Of a DNA stretch of 64,000 nucleotides, positions 48,311 through 60,068 are shown piece after piece. The notes beneath the pieces were generated by a model, which searched no databases, had not been told where the DNA came from, and saw only the letters and a list, made by a program, of their open reading frames with translations. A program made the translations under genes and the position numbers. The number at the start of each line of letters is the position of its first letter. Within the stretch, counting starts at the first letter, position 1. This DNA comes from Tanypteryx hageni (Eukaryota > Arthropoda > Insecta > Odonata > Petaluridae): NCBI GenBank assembly GCA_028673005.1, contig CM054116.1, forward strand, positions 130,115,547 through 130,179,546, in the 5' to 3' direction.

Positions 48311-49342
48311 AACAAAGGCGATTTCAATTTTTTAAATTAATATTGTTGTCGCAAAATCATACCGGGTAAATTTATTAACTATACTAAATCGTATAAACTA
48401 TGCTTTCGTGATATGATGGAACAAAATTGCTAGACGACTTCCGATCTTATCTGGCCCGCCAAGGAACTCGCAAATACGAAAGCAGTAGAATATATTGCCA
48501 AATCCTGTTTTAATTAATTTAACCGCATCCGCGGTTTGAGGGAAAATATTCTGTGGAAGCGTTACTGAAATCACTTCCAAATGACGTTTTTCAAGGACTG
48601 AGTGAGAAAGTGCGCACAGAAACCGCAATTTATCTCATATCTTATCGATTTTAATTGATTTATAAACCGATGGTTGGCCCCGGCTGCCTCTCGTCTGTTC
48701 AGAGATCTCCTCAATGAAATCTGCTGATGAAAAAATGTTTTATCTAATCCTTACTCTTTCTTCTTAGCCTTCAAACGTTCAAATGATCCTTCATTGGCAA
48801 AAACAAGCCTAAATATTCTTTTATAATGAGATGATATTTATGCGCATTTTTTCCCTTGGTGTATGAATTTAACTCGAGCTTTTTTGTGTAAACAATCTTA
48901 GTAACACATACAACTTTCCAAATTTTACGTCATATTAATACAATTCAATCGTATATTCTACTATTAATCTGATTATGGTTTGTTCATCTACAGCAAAGAA
49001 GGAAACTATTCTTAGCTTGATAACTCATAGGTCTGCATATAATTTTTTCAATATCTCAAAACTTGCTCTACAATTTAAAAGATTTACTCTGAATTAAACG
49101 CCAACCTACACCTTAGTGATTTCGAATTTAATATTAAATTTTTTGCATAATTAGGTATATATGTTTATTTATATATTTATAAATTTAAGTATAACGTCTA
49201 CAGTAATGAAGTGGGTAACAGATGCTGCAGTAGGACAACATCAGATGCATTCATTGAAAATTAACTCCGAACGAAACAACAACGGCTATTCTTTCGAACT
49301 GACGAGAGCTTTGAATATGCACATCCGTTCCGCGATAAGCCG
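48311..49342. other. AT-rich intergenic stretch
   Basis: Nothing recognised. Confidence 0.5.
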
Positions 49343-49601
49343 AGAAGAAGTTGACCTACCGCGGAGCGCAAACTCATGTGTCGCGGCACTCAAGAGAAAC
49401 TATACAATTCCGTCGCGAATACGAGGAGCAGCTGGCATCTCGAGCATTTGACGCCGTTGCCAAGGATTCGGTTCGACGTTTCGAGCAATTACTCGCTGAC
49501 CCCTTTCTCCGACGAAAATGCGAACATCCGACGCCCCCTGGAGACGCTTTCGAGTCGCTTCTGCGGCGGAATATGTCACATCCACGCCCTCTCTGGAATG
49601 T
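49343..49601 (+). other. Possible coding exon (unproven)
   Basis: A GC-richer block in AT-rich DNA. The frame from about 49351 reads ...RREYEEQLASRAFDAVAKDS, VRRFEQLLADPFLRRKCEHP and ends LLRRNMSHPRPLWN just before GTAAGA (49602), a good splice-donor sequence. It looks more protein-like than other frames here, with charged heptad-like spacing. But the other two plus frames are also open across much of it, no acceptor is obvious and I recognise no family. Function unknown. Confidence 0.25.
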
Positions 49602-49762
49602 AAGATGTCTTCATGCCGTCTTCTGATCGTTCGCGTTCGTATAATTTGTTTTATTTTCAGTTGCGGCAAGTGTTTGGTCTCGCTTAGGAGTCTTGAAATC
49701 TTGGGATAAGATTACACACGTTTTCAGCATAAATATTTCTGGCGACCTTAAGTTATTTCAAC
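49602..49762. other. Short unassigned stretch
   Basis: AT-rich DNA following the possible exon; nothing recognised. Confidence 0.4.
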
Positions 49763-49968
49763 CTTTCTCTCTCTCCCTCAATCTCTTTCTCTCAATCTCT
49801 CTCTTTCAATCTCTCTCTCTCTCAATCTCTCTCCCCTCTCTCTCCTCCCCCCCTCTCTCTCTCCCCCCTCTCTCTCCCCCATCTCTCTCTCCCTCTCTCT
49901 CTCTCTCCCCTCTCTCTCTCTCTCTCTCTCTCCCTCTCTCTGCCCCTCTCTCCCTCTCTCTCTCTCTC
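49763..49968 (+). repeat. TC microsatellite (compound)
   Basis: About 200 bp of CTCTCT and CCCTCT runs. Frames across it on both strands are compositional. Confidence 0.95.
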
Positions 49969-50346
49969 GGATGATTCTCAACTTTCCCAAGCGTGAAACT
50001 CGTTTCAATTGTTTTCCATAGCTGGCCATCTTGATCCATTTCTACACAATATATGCAACGCACCCTGTCGTTTATTTCTGCACTCCTTTGAAAGCTTCGC
50101 GTTCCCTTACAGACTTGATTGATAAATATGAGCTCTACAACTATAAAATGAGGGAGAAAACCGCCTTCCCATTTAAAACATGAAATCGAATCAACGGCAG
50201 GCCAATTTTTGTTTAAAATTGCTATTCGGTTAGTCAACAGTCTCATGCCGATGTAATAGAAAATCATAAATCCGTTCTTTAAAATTTCGCAAAAATGCAC
50301 AATTCGCGAATTAGGACATTTCAGTATTCCAACAAGAATACATTTC
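49969..50346. other. Intergenic stretch
   Basis: Mixed sequence with no recognised feature. Confidence 0.45.
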
Positions 50347-51050
50347 ACTAGCGTAACTGCCCGTCCAATATGACGGGTATGTGCAGATTATGTATTAAAA
50401 TTAAAATACTTTCCATACTTCCTCCCTTTCTCTCTGCCTCCCTCCCATTCTCTTCCCCTCCTCTCTCCCTGTTCTATCTCTCCCACCTATTCTCACTCTC
50501 TCCCTCCTATTTTCTCTCTCTCTCTTCCTCCTTCCAATTCTCAATCCCTCTCTCCCTCTTATTCTTCACCCAGACTTCTTCTCATCCTCCCTTTTTCCCA
50601 TTCTCCTTCTCATTTCCCCCTCAAAAATGTAGCTTCCTCTATCAGCGTGATATAGGTAGATACAAATCTTACATACGAAAGAATATTTATTTGTTAAACA
50701 TTACTCAGGACAACGTTAGCTGGCCAAAATTATTTCAACTCTCTGAAACATACTACAATGTGAATTATCTATTTTTTAATTTTCAGTCCACATAAAATAT
50801 CATTTCATTTGATTAAAATTTATAAATTTTATTCGGAGGATGTGCAATATATCCTCTCTCAAAATAGCACAACAAACGGACATTTATTTTTTAAATTATC
50901 ATTTCAACTCTAAATAAACAAATTCTGATTATCTCGTTATATAAATTTCTACCAAATTTCAATTTTCTACATCTTTGATCAAATTATTCGCGTTTTAATA
51001 GCTTTACACTCACACCAACCGACGGATAACATACTCTTTTATTATTATTT
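50347..51050 (+). repeat. Dispersed repeat family 2, copy
   Basis: Head ACTAGCGTAACTGCCCGTCC with hairpin CCCGTC...GACGGG (50360-50377). It continues through a pyrimidine-rich middle (50420-50620) and ACCAAATTTCAATTTTCTAC, TTATTCGCGTTTTAATAG, to a tail near ACTCTTTTATTATTATT. Limits at the right are approximate. Confidence 0.55.
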
Positions 51051-52160
51051 TTGTGATTGTTTGAAACCTGTCTTTCTTTCCATATTTCCCAAAGTCCTCA
51101 AGTCCCCCATTCTTCTACCTAACTCCCGTAACCTGTAGCCCAATCCTTCACGCTATACAATGATCGGTTTGTTTATTAAAATGTCCAGCACGTTCCTCAG
51201 ATTTCCATATCTTTCCATTTCATTAATATTGAATGTAGCTTATTATTACGATGTTTAATCTTTTTAAATAGTATTTCAGCTTTTTAAGTGTATCATCTCG
51301 TAAATAACGCAACGAATGTTGTTTACATTGATTGCCATGAAAATCATTTACCTTCCTTCTTCCTCTTCTTCTCGTATTAAAAGCCTTCAAAGCACGCTTA
51401 AACCTATAGAAGTTGAGATAAAAATAGTATTTCCTGGTTTAACAACGTAATTGGCTGGTTAAAATGGAAAGATTTCCCCAAAATATGTGAATTAAACGTT
51501 TAACATGAACGATTTCGAACTGCAGGCAAAGAGCAATGAGCAGGATAAGCAACTTTATAATGTTTTCTTTAGAATTGTTTAAATCCATAGCTCGTCGATC
51601 AATTGTATCTAAATTTAATTTCCAAAAGAGCAGGCTTTGCACGTCAAAAAGTCGATTTTCACATGTTGTCATATCGGGAATGCAACCTGGAGTCGAACCC
51701 TGGAAGTTTTTTGTAAATTTTCCTTTGTCACAGAATTTTTAAATCTCAATAGATTATCCATGTCAAATTTCAAGTTTATATCTGCACATATTATTGAATT
51801 ATTCGCGTTTTAAGAGCGTGAAATTTTGGTGACGTCATCACCGTTATTCACAGAAGCACAGACAGAAATATCTGGCCATTTATATTAATAAATTAAACAA
51901 GGATCCTCAGCACAGAGATTTCATCCGGCTTCTTATAAATGTCAACTTCTTTAAAGCATATTTGCATATTTGCATCTGTGCCTGCAGAGGGTGTCATTAA
52001 AATTTTAAAATTAAATTTGAATTATATTTTCATAGAACGAGGATTCAATATGCTTTGCCTTGTCAATACAGTTGTATAAACCAGTATACATTCTAAAAAA
52101 TTATCCAGACAAGACAGAATTAGTAGCACAGCTCGATCCGATATCTTGAGAAGCTGGCTC
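51051..52160. other. Intergenic stretch with a family 2 tail relic
   Basis: At about 51750-51890, GTCAAATTTCAAGTTTATAT, TTATTCGCGTTTTAAGAGC, ACAGACAGAAAT and TTATATTAATAAAT repeat the tail landmarks of family 2. A B-box-like GGGTTCGACTCCAGG lies on the minus strand at about 51688-51702. No gene. Confidence 0.45.
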
Positions 52161-52173
52161 ACAAATTGGTTGT
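52161..52173. repeat. Left target-site duplication of SINE copy 3
   Basis: ACAAATTGGTTGT, repeated exactly at 52501-52513. Confidence 0.9.
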
Positions 52174-52500
52174 GGGGGAGCCGGTGGTGCAGTGGTTAGG
52201 ACGCTGGCTGCTACTCGCCCGATGCTTGAAAAAGTCATCGGGTACGAATCCTGCGCAAGTAGGATTTTTCCAAGGTCGCCCGGCCCCCTGTTCGTGTGGT
52301 TTGAGGAGACCGCGCAAATTCAGCTGTTCCGTCCTTCGGAGGGGACGTTAAGCCGTTGGCCCCCCTGGTGTTCTTCGTAAGAGCAGGCAAATGCCGGCAC
52401 CGGGTTTCCCTCCTCCCTCCCCGGTTATTCATTGCACTACCTCTGAGAAACCCATTTGTGCTGTAAGAGAGGCGAATTGACTGGGCACTCAAACAAACAA
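52174..52500 (+). mobile_element. tRNA-derived SINE, copy 3 (full length)
   Basis: A 327-bp element bounded by perfect 13-bp target duplications. Head GCCGGTGGTGCAGTGGTTAG (A box) and CATCGGGTACGAATCCTGC (B box) at 52179-52255. A tRNA-unrelated body holds GGTCGCCCGGCCCCCTG, GGTTTGAGGAGACCGCG and CTTCGGAGGGGACGTTAA; the end is an (AAAC)n tail at 52489-52500. It is the reference copy for the 24.4- and 32.6-kb copies. SINEs are pol III transcripts moved by a partner LINE; the partner is not identifiable here. Confidence 0.92.
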
Positions 52501-52513
52501 ACAAATTGGTTGT
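52501..52513. repeat. Right target-site duplication of SINE copy 3
   Basis: Exact repeat of 52161-52173. Confidence 0.9.
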
Positions 52514-52917
52514 CTCATGTGACTCCGTTAGTAAGAAGTTAGGTTGACTATCACTTTAAAGCTTTCATAACAATTATATTTTATTACAATTTAAGAAACA
52601 ATATTTGGAACAGTAATGAGTATAAAAAGCATTCAGACTATAATACTACGTACTTCAAATATTGAAAATCCGAAATTAGAGTGCTATTTTTATTAGTTAC
52701 GCGAGTAATTTCCTAAACATGACCTTCTAAAATTGCCGTGAAATATCGAAAGAGCCGATGGACGAAAGACTAACTCACGGTTCTTATGACACAAACGGTT
52801 CCCACGAAACCATACCAAGTTGTTCCCTCTTTATCGCACTCCTTTTATTACGCGACACTTCAGCATCCACAACATGCCCTGCGCAATAAAATTCTGAAAC
52901 AAGTTAATTTTAATAAC

Positions 52918-53880
52918 GTGTTTTACCGATTATAAGGCGATGTTTTTTTTTCCAAAATATAAGCCGAAAAATTCATACTCGCCTTATAATTGCGACCAAA
53001 GATATCATCTTCTATTCCTCCTCTTCCTCTCAGCCCCCTAGAAGTCAATCCTCTTATGTTTCTAAAGTCTATTCCATGGTTTCCCAACCGGTGGTTCGCG
53101 TACACCTATGGGTTCGCGAAAGAGATCTGTGGGGTTGGCGAAAAAAAATTGGTAATGGCGTCTTTTTCACTTTCTTGGTTCTACAAATTTTGCCAATATT
53201 TTAATTTCTTTCAAATTAGTTGCATGGTTTTATTTTACATTTCTTATTGTGCTTCAAGAGTTACATTTGAATTTTACAGGGCACTAACAAGAAACAGATG
53301 ACACTGTCAGAGATTCTGATTTTATTGTAAACGTTTACATAATAGGTGCTTTATAAACTTTTTATTTTCATGAATTAAACGCGTTCGAAAAGATTTGTTT
53401 TTACAAAATTTACTCCCATTATAAGGGGTTCGCCTCCAAAACTGTTACAACTCATGGGATTCGCGACGAGTAATATGTTAGCTGAAGGGGTTCGCAAAGT
53501 AATAAAGGTTGGGTACCGCTGGTCTAATCCACCCTTACAAGACAGTGTTACGCTTATGGCACACGCAGCTGCCAAATCTTTCCTGTATTATGGCCAGCGT
53601 TGCTGTCTTCGTCCCGTATTCAACATTTTAAGAAATAAAACTAATAATTTAATGTATATCACTGGAAGTCAATAAATTTACGTTTTATCATAATTAGTTG
53701 TTAATCTTATTACATAATTATATTTACACTGGAAATTAAATGTAACTGATCAGATATTTTGGAATAAAAATTTATTATCTATACCCTGAAAATTATTTTT
53801 CTTTCGCGTGGTTTCGGAAATAGGAAGTCGCTTTATATTATAGGTCGCCCTATAATCAGGCATATACGGTATTTCGTAAG
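52918..53880. mobile_element. Possible TIR element carrying a nested hAT MITE
   Basis: GATTATAAGGCGA at the left (about 52927-52940) faces TCGCCCTATAATC at the right (about 53847-53859). A further TCGCCTTATAAT lies at 52980-52991. The right end also has ACCGTATATGCCT on the minus strand, partly missing at the left. The hAT MITE at 53075-53521 lies inside. Class and exact limits unknown. Confidence 0.35.
53075..53521. mobile_element. hAT-type non-autonomous element, 447 bp
   Basis: Ends CATGGTTTCCCAACC and, reverse-complemented, CAGCGGTACCCAACC (11 of 15 match). Flanked by 8-bp duplications GTCTATTC (53067-53074) and GTCTAATC (53522-53529) with one mismatch. Several GGTTCGCG-type motifs near both ends are typical subterminal repeats. 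No transposase left. Confidence 0.75.
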
Positions 53881-55038
53881 CTATAAACGAAGTTGGAGAG
53901 AGGGATAGAGAGAGAGAGAGAGGAAAAAAGAAGGAAGGAATTCGATCGGAGTGGGAGAAAGTTAACATCCGTAAACATCGCATTTGCGCGCCCAGGCTAA
54001 TCTCTGACGCATAATCGTCTAGAGCAACGAAATGATTGTTTCAGCTCATCCATCTGATAATCACCTTCTGTTAACTGTGAATACGTTGTTTATAGCTGTC
54101 AATGTCTGTGGTTTGCGACTATTGCTTTTCTGATCGAATTATTCAGCGAGTGAGAGAGAGATAGTTGCTGCTTTCACACTTTTCAACGCGTCGATTGCAT
54201 TTAAAGGAAATCCGGTTAAAACGGATCCACTCCGCACATTGACCGAATTAGTCCGAAAGACGAATAATACATTCGAATTTATTGCACCGCGATTCAGAAA
54301 ATGATGCATTGTTCCATTGGATGACCAGGTCAATGTGGTAGTATTTTTTTTTTCCTTTTGGGATCCCGAATAAAACTATTTTATTCCAACGTGTAACAAG
54401 GCCATTAAATATGCCCTCCGGTTTGCATTGCATTTTGTGTGATAAATTCCTTCTGCTACAGATGTGGCTTAGATACATTATTATCCCAGCTCAATTACTT
54501 TGTAGACTCATTCATGAATGTGATATTTAATTATGTGACAGCGTTGCTTTTCACAGAAGATATGAATCTCGCGAGAAAAGGTTTTTGACATGAATGGCAC
54601 GAATGCGACATTCGCAGCCTTACCTCCCAAAAAAGCACATTAAAGTTATTATGAAAATGATGCATTACTCAGGAAAAAATGCTTAAATCTAGAAACGTGC
54701 AAATAATCGATTACTCGCTCATTAGGCTTTTCCCGTGGCAGGATGCGATATCATAGCCATCAATTCGCCTGAGATTTGTTCAGATGCATCATTTGCCTCC
54801 CTCTCGGTGCTTTGTTTCTACACAACAGTTTGGAGCCATGTTTGCTTTAAAAAATAAATTAAAACAACGATAATGTCCGTAGTAAATCGAAAAACGTTAA
54901 ATTATCAACGAACAAAGAGAGTTTTGTTACCATTGCACTTTTCTCCCTCCTCCTTCCACGGTTGAATCGAGATTGAAATTTTTCATCTCGCGTTCTTCAG
55001 AGAAAAGAATTATTTCCTAAATTTGAATCTTATATTGA
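53881..55038. other. Intergenic stretch
   Basis: Short GA run at 53895-53922. The block 54470-54900 is complex, non-repetitive sequence. No gene recognised. Confidence 0.45.
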
Positions 55039-55861
55039 ACTAGCTAATTGCCCGTGGTTTGCCCAGGGTTTAAACTTTCGAATTTTCATGATCATTTCAC
55101 TCGTTAATATTTTCATTCAAACTCAAGATAGTCTCAAGATTTAGTGACCAATATTCTCCCTTAGTTGGTATTAACAAACTAAATATAGATGCAAATCTGA
55201 TATTTTGCTAAGAAAATTCAAAATAAGTTGTGTAATTTTACAAAAAATGAACACGGGCCTCTAGTCATGGTATGGTTTATATGGCATCCCCCTCTCCTCC
55301 CAGAATTCTTAGGCACATCCTCAAGGTCTGTTTAGCGTGTCTTTCAACTTTTTATTCATGGTTTTAGAAAAATGTTGTAAGCTACGGTAATTCTGGCTCC
55401 GATATGCACATCCTCAAAGTTCCTTTAGTATTTGTACCAAGTTTTAAGTTTCTAAGTCTCTTTTTTTCGAGAATTACTATAAGGTATGATTTGTATGGCT
55501 CCTTATGGGAAATGGCACCCCCTCTATTCCCCCCTCCCTACAAAAATCAAAATTCTGGCTTTGAGGTGCACATCCTCTAGGTCCCATTAATATTTTTACC
55601 AATTTTTAAGTTTCTAAGTCTCTTTTTTTTAGAATTGCTATAAGGTATGATTTGTATGGCTCTTTATGGGAAATAGCACCCCCTCTATTCCCCTTCTCCC
55701 TACGAATATCAAAATTCTGGCCCCGAGGTGCACATCCTCAAGGTCCCATTAGTAAGTGTACCAAGTTTAAAGTCTCTAAGTTTCTTGGTTTTCGAGAAAT
55801 GCTGTCCACACACACACACACACACACATAGACACACACCGCCTTTTATTAATATAGATAG
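55039..55861 (+). repeat. Dispersed repeat family 2, copy with 160-bp internal units
   Basis: Head ACTAGCTAATTGCCCGTGG, tail CCGCCTTTTATTAATATAGA. Inside are about three units of roughly 160 bp marked by CTATAAGGTATGATTTGTAT (near 55478 and 55638), GCACATCCTC and ACCAAGTTT-AAGT-TCTAAG, then a CA run at 55807-55828. Non-coding. Confidence 0.65.
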
Positions 55862-56955
55862 ATTGTTATTTTATGTAGGTTATTAATAAAATGAAACCTA
55901 CAAAGTATGTATGCATCAGAGATAATTTTACAGGAATCCCACATTATGACGCTTTTTACGGATAGGCTCAGCTTTCGATAAAATCACCTTTAACGTGTCT
56001 CGAGGTAAACTTCTGTTGCGAAACAAATTTCTACTTTCATCGCAATTCTGAGATTATATTATAAACCCACGTTTGGTCGATGTTTGCTAGAGTTAAATAT
56101 TTCTTAACAATATTGTGGTTTTGTCATTACATTTGAAAATAAAATAAAGTTTTTTCAACGAAACAAACATCATAGCATAGCGAGAAATTAATTAGCATTT
56201 AGGCAACATTTCGTGCCAGTTACAAGAAATTAATTCGGCACCACAAAATTCTATTTGATCATTAATCAAGGCACTGTAATCTACTACAACGGAAAAAGTA
56301 GACTTTTATAATCAAACCAATCAATATTATTTCCCGTTTAACTACATTAGTCGCACCGTGAGGTTTTACAGTTCTCTCATTGATGGCTCGATTAGAGTGT
56401 AATTTTAGGCTGAAAATTCTGGTTAGATATTCGAAGGTTATTGCATTTTTAGAAGCGATCACAGTTTATTTATTTGATTCATACTTTCGAATTCAAAAAC
56501 AAAGATTTCTCCATCGAATTGAAACGAAAAAAAAAACTTTTAGAATACATGTTCGTTATTTGATTTAATTACGTAAATAATTTTAAATATATTCTTATAC
56601 TTATCGATTTATTACTAAAAGTAAAATGCACTCTTCCCAAAAAATATTGGGGTAGGTATTAATGAAATAGAGGTATTCAAAACTTAAATACCTAATTATC
56701 AAGTATAATATATAAGGCACAAAGTTTAATACGTGATTTCCCGTCACAAATGACGGATATGCGTGAGGCAAGTGCATTATTATTAAAAGTGAAGATATAA
56801 AAATAATTTTTATAACCAACTTTTATATAGTTAATATTTTAATGTGAATAAAGTCCATAATATAATTATGATAACCTTTCTGCTTGCATGGGCGTAAAAA
56901 GTTGCAAAAGTGTCTACCAGCTGTTGAGTGATGTGAGGGTCTCTCTATTTAAACT
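55862..56955. other. AT-rich intergenic stretch, family 2 head-like hairpin at 56740
   Basis: CCCGTCA-CAAA-TGACGG at 56740-56756 followed by ATATGCGTGAGGCAAGTGC resembles the family 2 head. Otherwise featureless. Confidence 0.4.
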
Positions 56956-57190
56956 TTAATCTTTTTACAGTTGTGAGAATGGCGGACAGAAGTAGAGAAC
57001 TCGGTGGCAAACGTAAGAATATTTGGTATATAAGTAGTAAGAAGTTTAAACCCCATTGTAATTGAGCACTTTCTGACCGGCTGGGAACGTGGGTGTTACC
57101 ACGAGGGACGGCCTATATATGTGGTAAAACTATTTACCAAACCAATAAAGAGAGAGAGAGAGAGATAGTATCTTTTGTTTCATTAATGAA
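56956..57190 (+). other. Promoter/poly(A)-like segment, possible solo LTR relic
   Basis: TGTGAGAATGGCGGACAG, then TATATAAGTAG, then CCAATAAAGAGAG within about 190 bp gives the order expected of an LTR (start, TATA box, poly(A) signal). No second LTR, tRNA-primer site or target duplication was confirmed, so this is weak. A short ATGGCGGAC frame ending at GTAAGA could instead be an exon. Confidence 0.2.
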
Positions 57191-57639
57191 AATACTGGAT
57201 GAAACTGTTGATCACCAACGAGGTTTTTAATGGCCTTTTCATATGGAAAACAGTTTTCAGTATAACCTTAAATGAATAAAGGTAAAAGGTTTTTAGGATA
57301 AATAAAAACTTACTATCAATAATTATTACCATAAATAAAAACTTATACTTATCAGCAGAAATATCCCTTCAAAAAACGTAGGAATGCTCGTATAAATACA
57401 AATTCACATTAAAATAAAGAGACCTCTATGGAAATACTTTGTTTAATCTCGTTGCTATGATGAGAGCTTATAATTTGTTCAGATTCACTTCAACACTATA
57501 AATACAGAAAAGAAAAGCTAAGGTTATATACTACGAATAATGTTATAACTGTGGTCAAAATAATGAAATTATACAAATAAACAACTAAAAAGAAACAATT
57601 TAAAAAATTAATAAATATGAAAAATGTCACTATTGCTAC
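57191..57639. other. AT-rich intergenic stretch
   Basis: Nothing recognised. Confidence 0.5.
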
Positions 57640-58235
<596 letters not shown>

Positions 58236-58280
<45 letters not shown>

Positions 58281-58367
58281 TCGTTTTACCCGATGATTAT
58301 TTCAGGTGAGGTGGTTCGAACCCTGCAAGCAGCATTGGTTTTTTCAGATTAGACGGGGTCCAAAACC

Positions 58368-58419
<52 letters not shown>

Positions 58420-58432
58420 CACACACACACGA
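58236..58432 (+). repeat. TA run, tRNA-like B-box relic and CA/TA run
   Basis: TA repeat at 58236-58279, a short unique stretch with GGTGGTTCGAACCCTGC (B-box-like, 58310-58326), then CA at 58369-58404, TA and CA to 58430. Confidence 0.85.
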
Positions 58433-59749
58433 GTAGTCGGTGCTTGCAAACTGCAAGCGCTTCAAAAAATCACCATGCACAAAAATCTAAACTCGTAAAT
58501 AAAACAAAGCGATCAACAGGGCAACAGAACTTCAGTCACGTGTCAGTCATATATTAAATAATAAATTACATGAGTAGCTAATAGCAGTATATTTAAAATT
58601 TTCCGTGAAATTAAGGCAACTATCCGTAATTTCCAAATTCTCTTGCAATCGGCTCGTGTCCAAGTTTTAGTTTTTCAAGTTTCGTGACTCAGATCGTACT
58701 GCATGAGCAATAAGAATAATCATCATTAAGACAATATCCGATACATTAAAAATTTTAGAAAAGTTAGGATATTTTCTGTTAAGATTATGCTATCATCCAT
58801 GCCTTTAGCACGTATGACACGATTTTATTTAACAATTGAAAAGAGTTCAAATTTCTTTAAAAACTACGAAACACAATATTAAAATAATTTTTACGTTTTA
58901 CCGTCACTGCTATCATGGTTGTTTCTCCTATTGTGATTCCTTATAGCCCTGGAGAAAAACAAACCTATTCGCTCCTTCCTACAGTCGATAACCCAAATTT
59001 AATCGTCATGTTTGTGCTTTCAGTAATACGTGAGAATTACAATTATCTATGATACCCTCAATCACAGTGCGTGATGCAATTAGCGTTTTGGATAGAGTAA
59101 AATCTTATATATTACCTATCGGAAGAAAATATTGGTGATGAAGTTTTCATAATATGCATGATATTTAAAATTAGAATAAGTTAAATTATATGCTTATGGG
59201 AATAAAATTTAAGTTAATTCAATTAAAGAAAAATGAAAAAATATAATTCCGCAACTCGAATTATCTATAAGTCGAATGATTGTTGCTTTCCTTTGAGATT
59301 CGAGTTATAGAAGTTTCACTGTATATATACAAATATTTAAAAATATATTTTCATAACTTTAAATCTATTACTCGAATAACTGTTACTTTTCATTGTGATT
59401 CGAGTTATGGAAGTTGAACTCTAATTCGTTATGACGGCATTGATTTCCATTAAAAGCATTATATCACTGCAATCGTAGCGTATAATATCTGATTCCTTTA
59501 AAAGCATTGAAGTCGTTGCCATAGTATTTAAACATTTTCATTTTTGGAAAGAGGAAAAAATTCACACTTTGTTCGATTATAAGTAGATATTTATGCTGAT
59601 TCGGTACGTATTTGAATTCTGCTTTCAAAAATTAAGAACTCCGTTCTTTCATTTAGACAACAGTTTCTTTCTTGAATTCGTATCTCAATTTAACGTAATT
59701 TAAAAATGCATTTTTAGAAATTCTTCCACTGAATCCCATGCTTTTTTAT
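58433..59749. other. AT-rich intergenic stretch
   Basis: Two similar phrases about GAGTTAT-GAAGTT near 59300 and 59402, otherwise nothing recognised. Confidence 0.5.
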
Positions 59750-59776
59750 GGGAATATTTTTGAAACGAGAAAAGTC

Positions 59777-59846
59777 TGCTATGACCGGGAATCGAACCGG
59801 GTCTTCCACTTGCCGGACGGATATTCTACCACTAAACTGTCGTAGC
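59777..59846 (-). other. tRNA-Gly-like sequence (degenerate), left arm
   Basis: Minus strand: acceptor GCTACGA with TCATAGC (6 of 7 pair), D-arm GTTTAGTGGTAGAAT very like tRNA-Gly, T-arm GGTTCGATTCCCGG. The anticodon loop CCGGCAA lacks T33, the variable loop is short, and the T-stem has a mismatch. So it is a tRNA-derived pseudogene rather than a working gene. Confidence 0.65.
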
Positions 59847-59982
59847 AGATCAATTTTCTCGTTTCTTAATGCGGATTTTTTCTTGGTTGGGACCAAACTA
59901 GCCAAGTTAGTATCAAACTGCCCCAACGGATGTCCACGAAGAGATACACCGAAGAAAACTCCTCCCTCGAGAAAATTGATCT

Positions 59983-60037
59983 GCTACGATAGTTCAGTGG
60001 TAGAATATCCGCCCGGGTTCGATTCTCGATCATAGCA
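59983..60037 (+). other. tRNA-Gly-like sequence (truncated), right arm
   Basis: Acceptor GCTACGA/TCATAGC, D-arm GTTCAGTGGTAGAAT and T-arm GGGTTCGATTCTCGA are kept. About 15 nt of the anticodon arm are deleted. Its D-stem matches tRNA-Gly better than the left copy. Confidence 0.65.
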
Positions 60038-60068
60038 GACTTTTTTTCTCGTTTCAAAATTATTTCCA

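Larger units (their letters stand above)
59750..60068. repeat. Fold-back element with tRNA-Gly-like sequence in both arms
   Basis: Arms about 59755-59862 and 59970-60063 are inverted copies with a spacer of roughly 107 bp. They start and end with GAAACGAGAAAA-type sequence. Each arm carries a tRNA-like core, described separately. No coding sequence. Confidence 0.85.

Noticed and set aside
56956..57190. Full LTR retrotransposon
   Set aside because: TATA and poly(A) signals are in LTR-like order but no second LTR, primer site or gag/pol was found; kept only as a weak relic.
59777..59846. Functional tRNA-Gly gene
   Set aside because: Anticodon loop lacks the conserved T33, variable loop is short, acceptor and T stems have mismatches, and it lies in a fold-back repeat.
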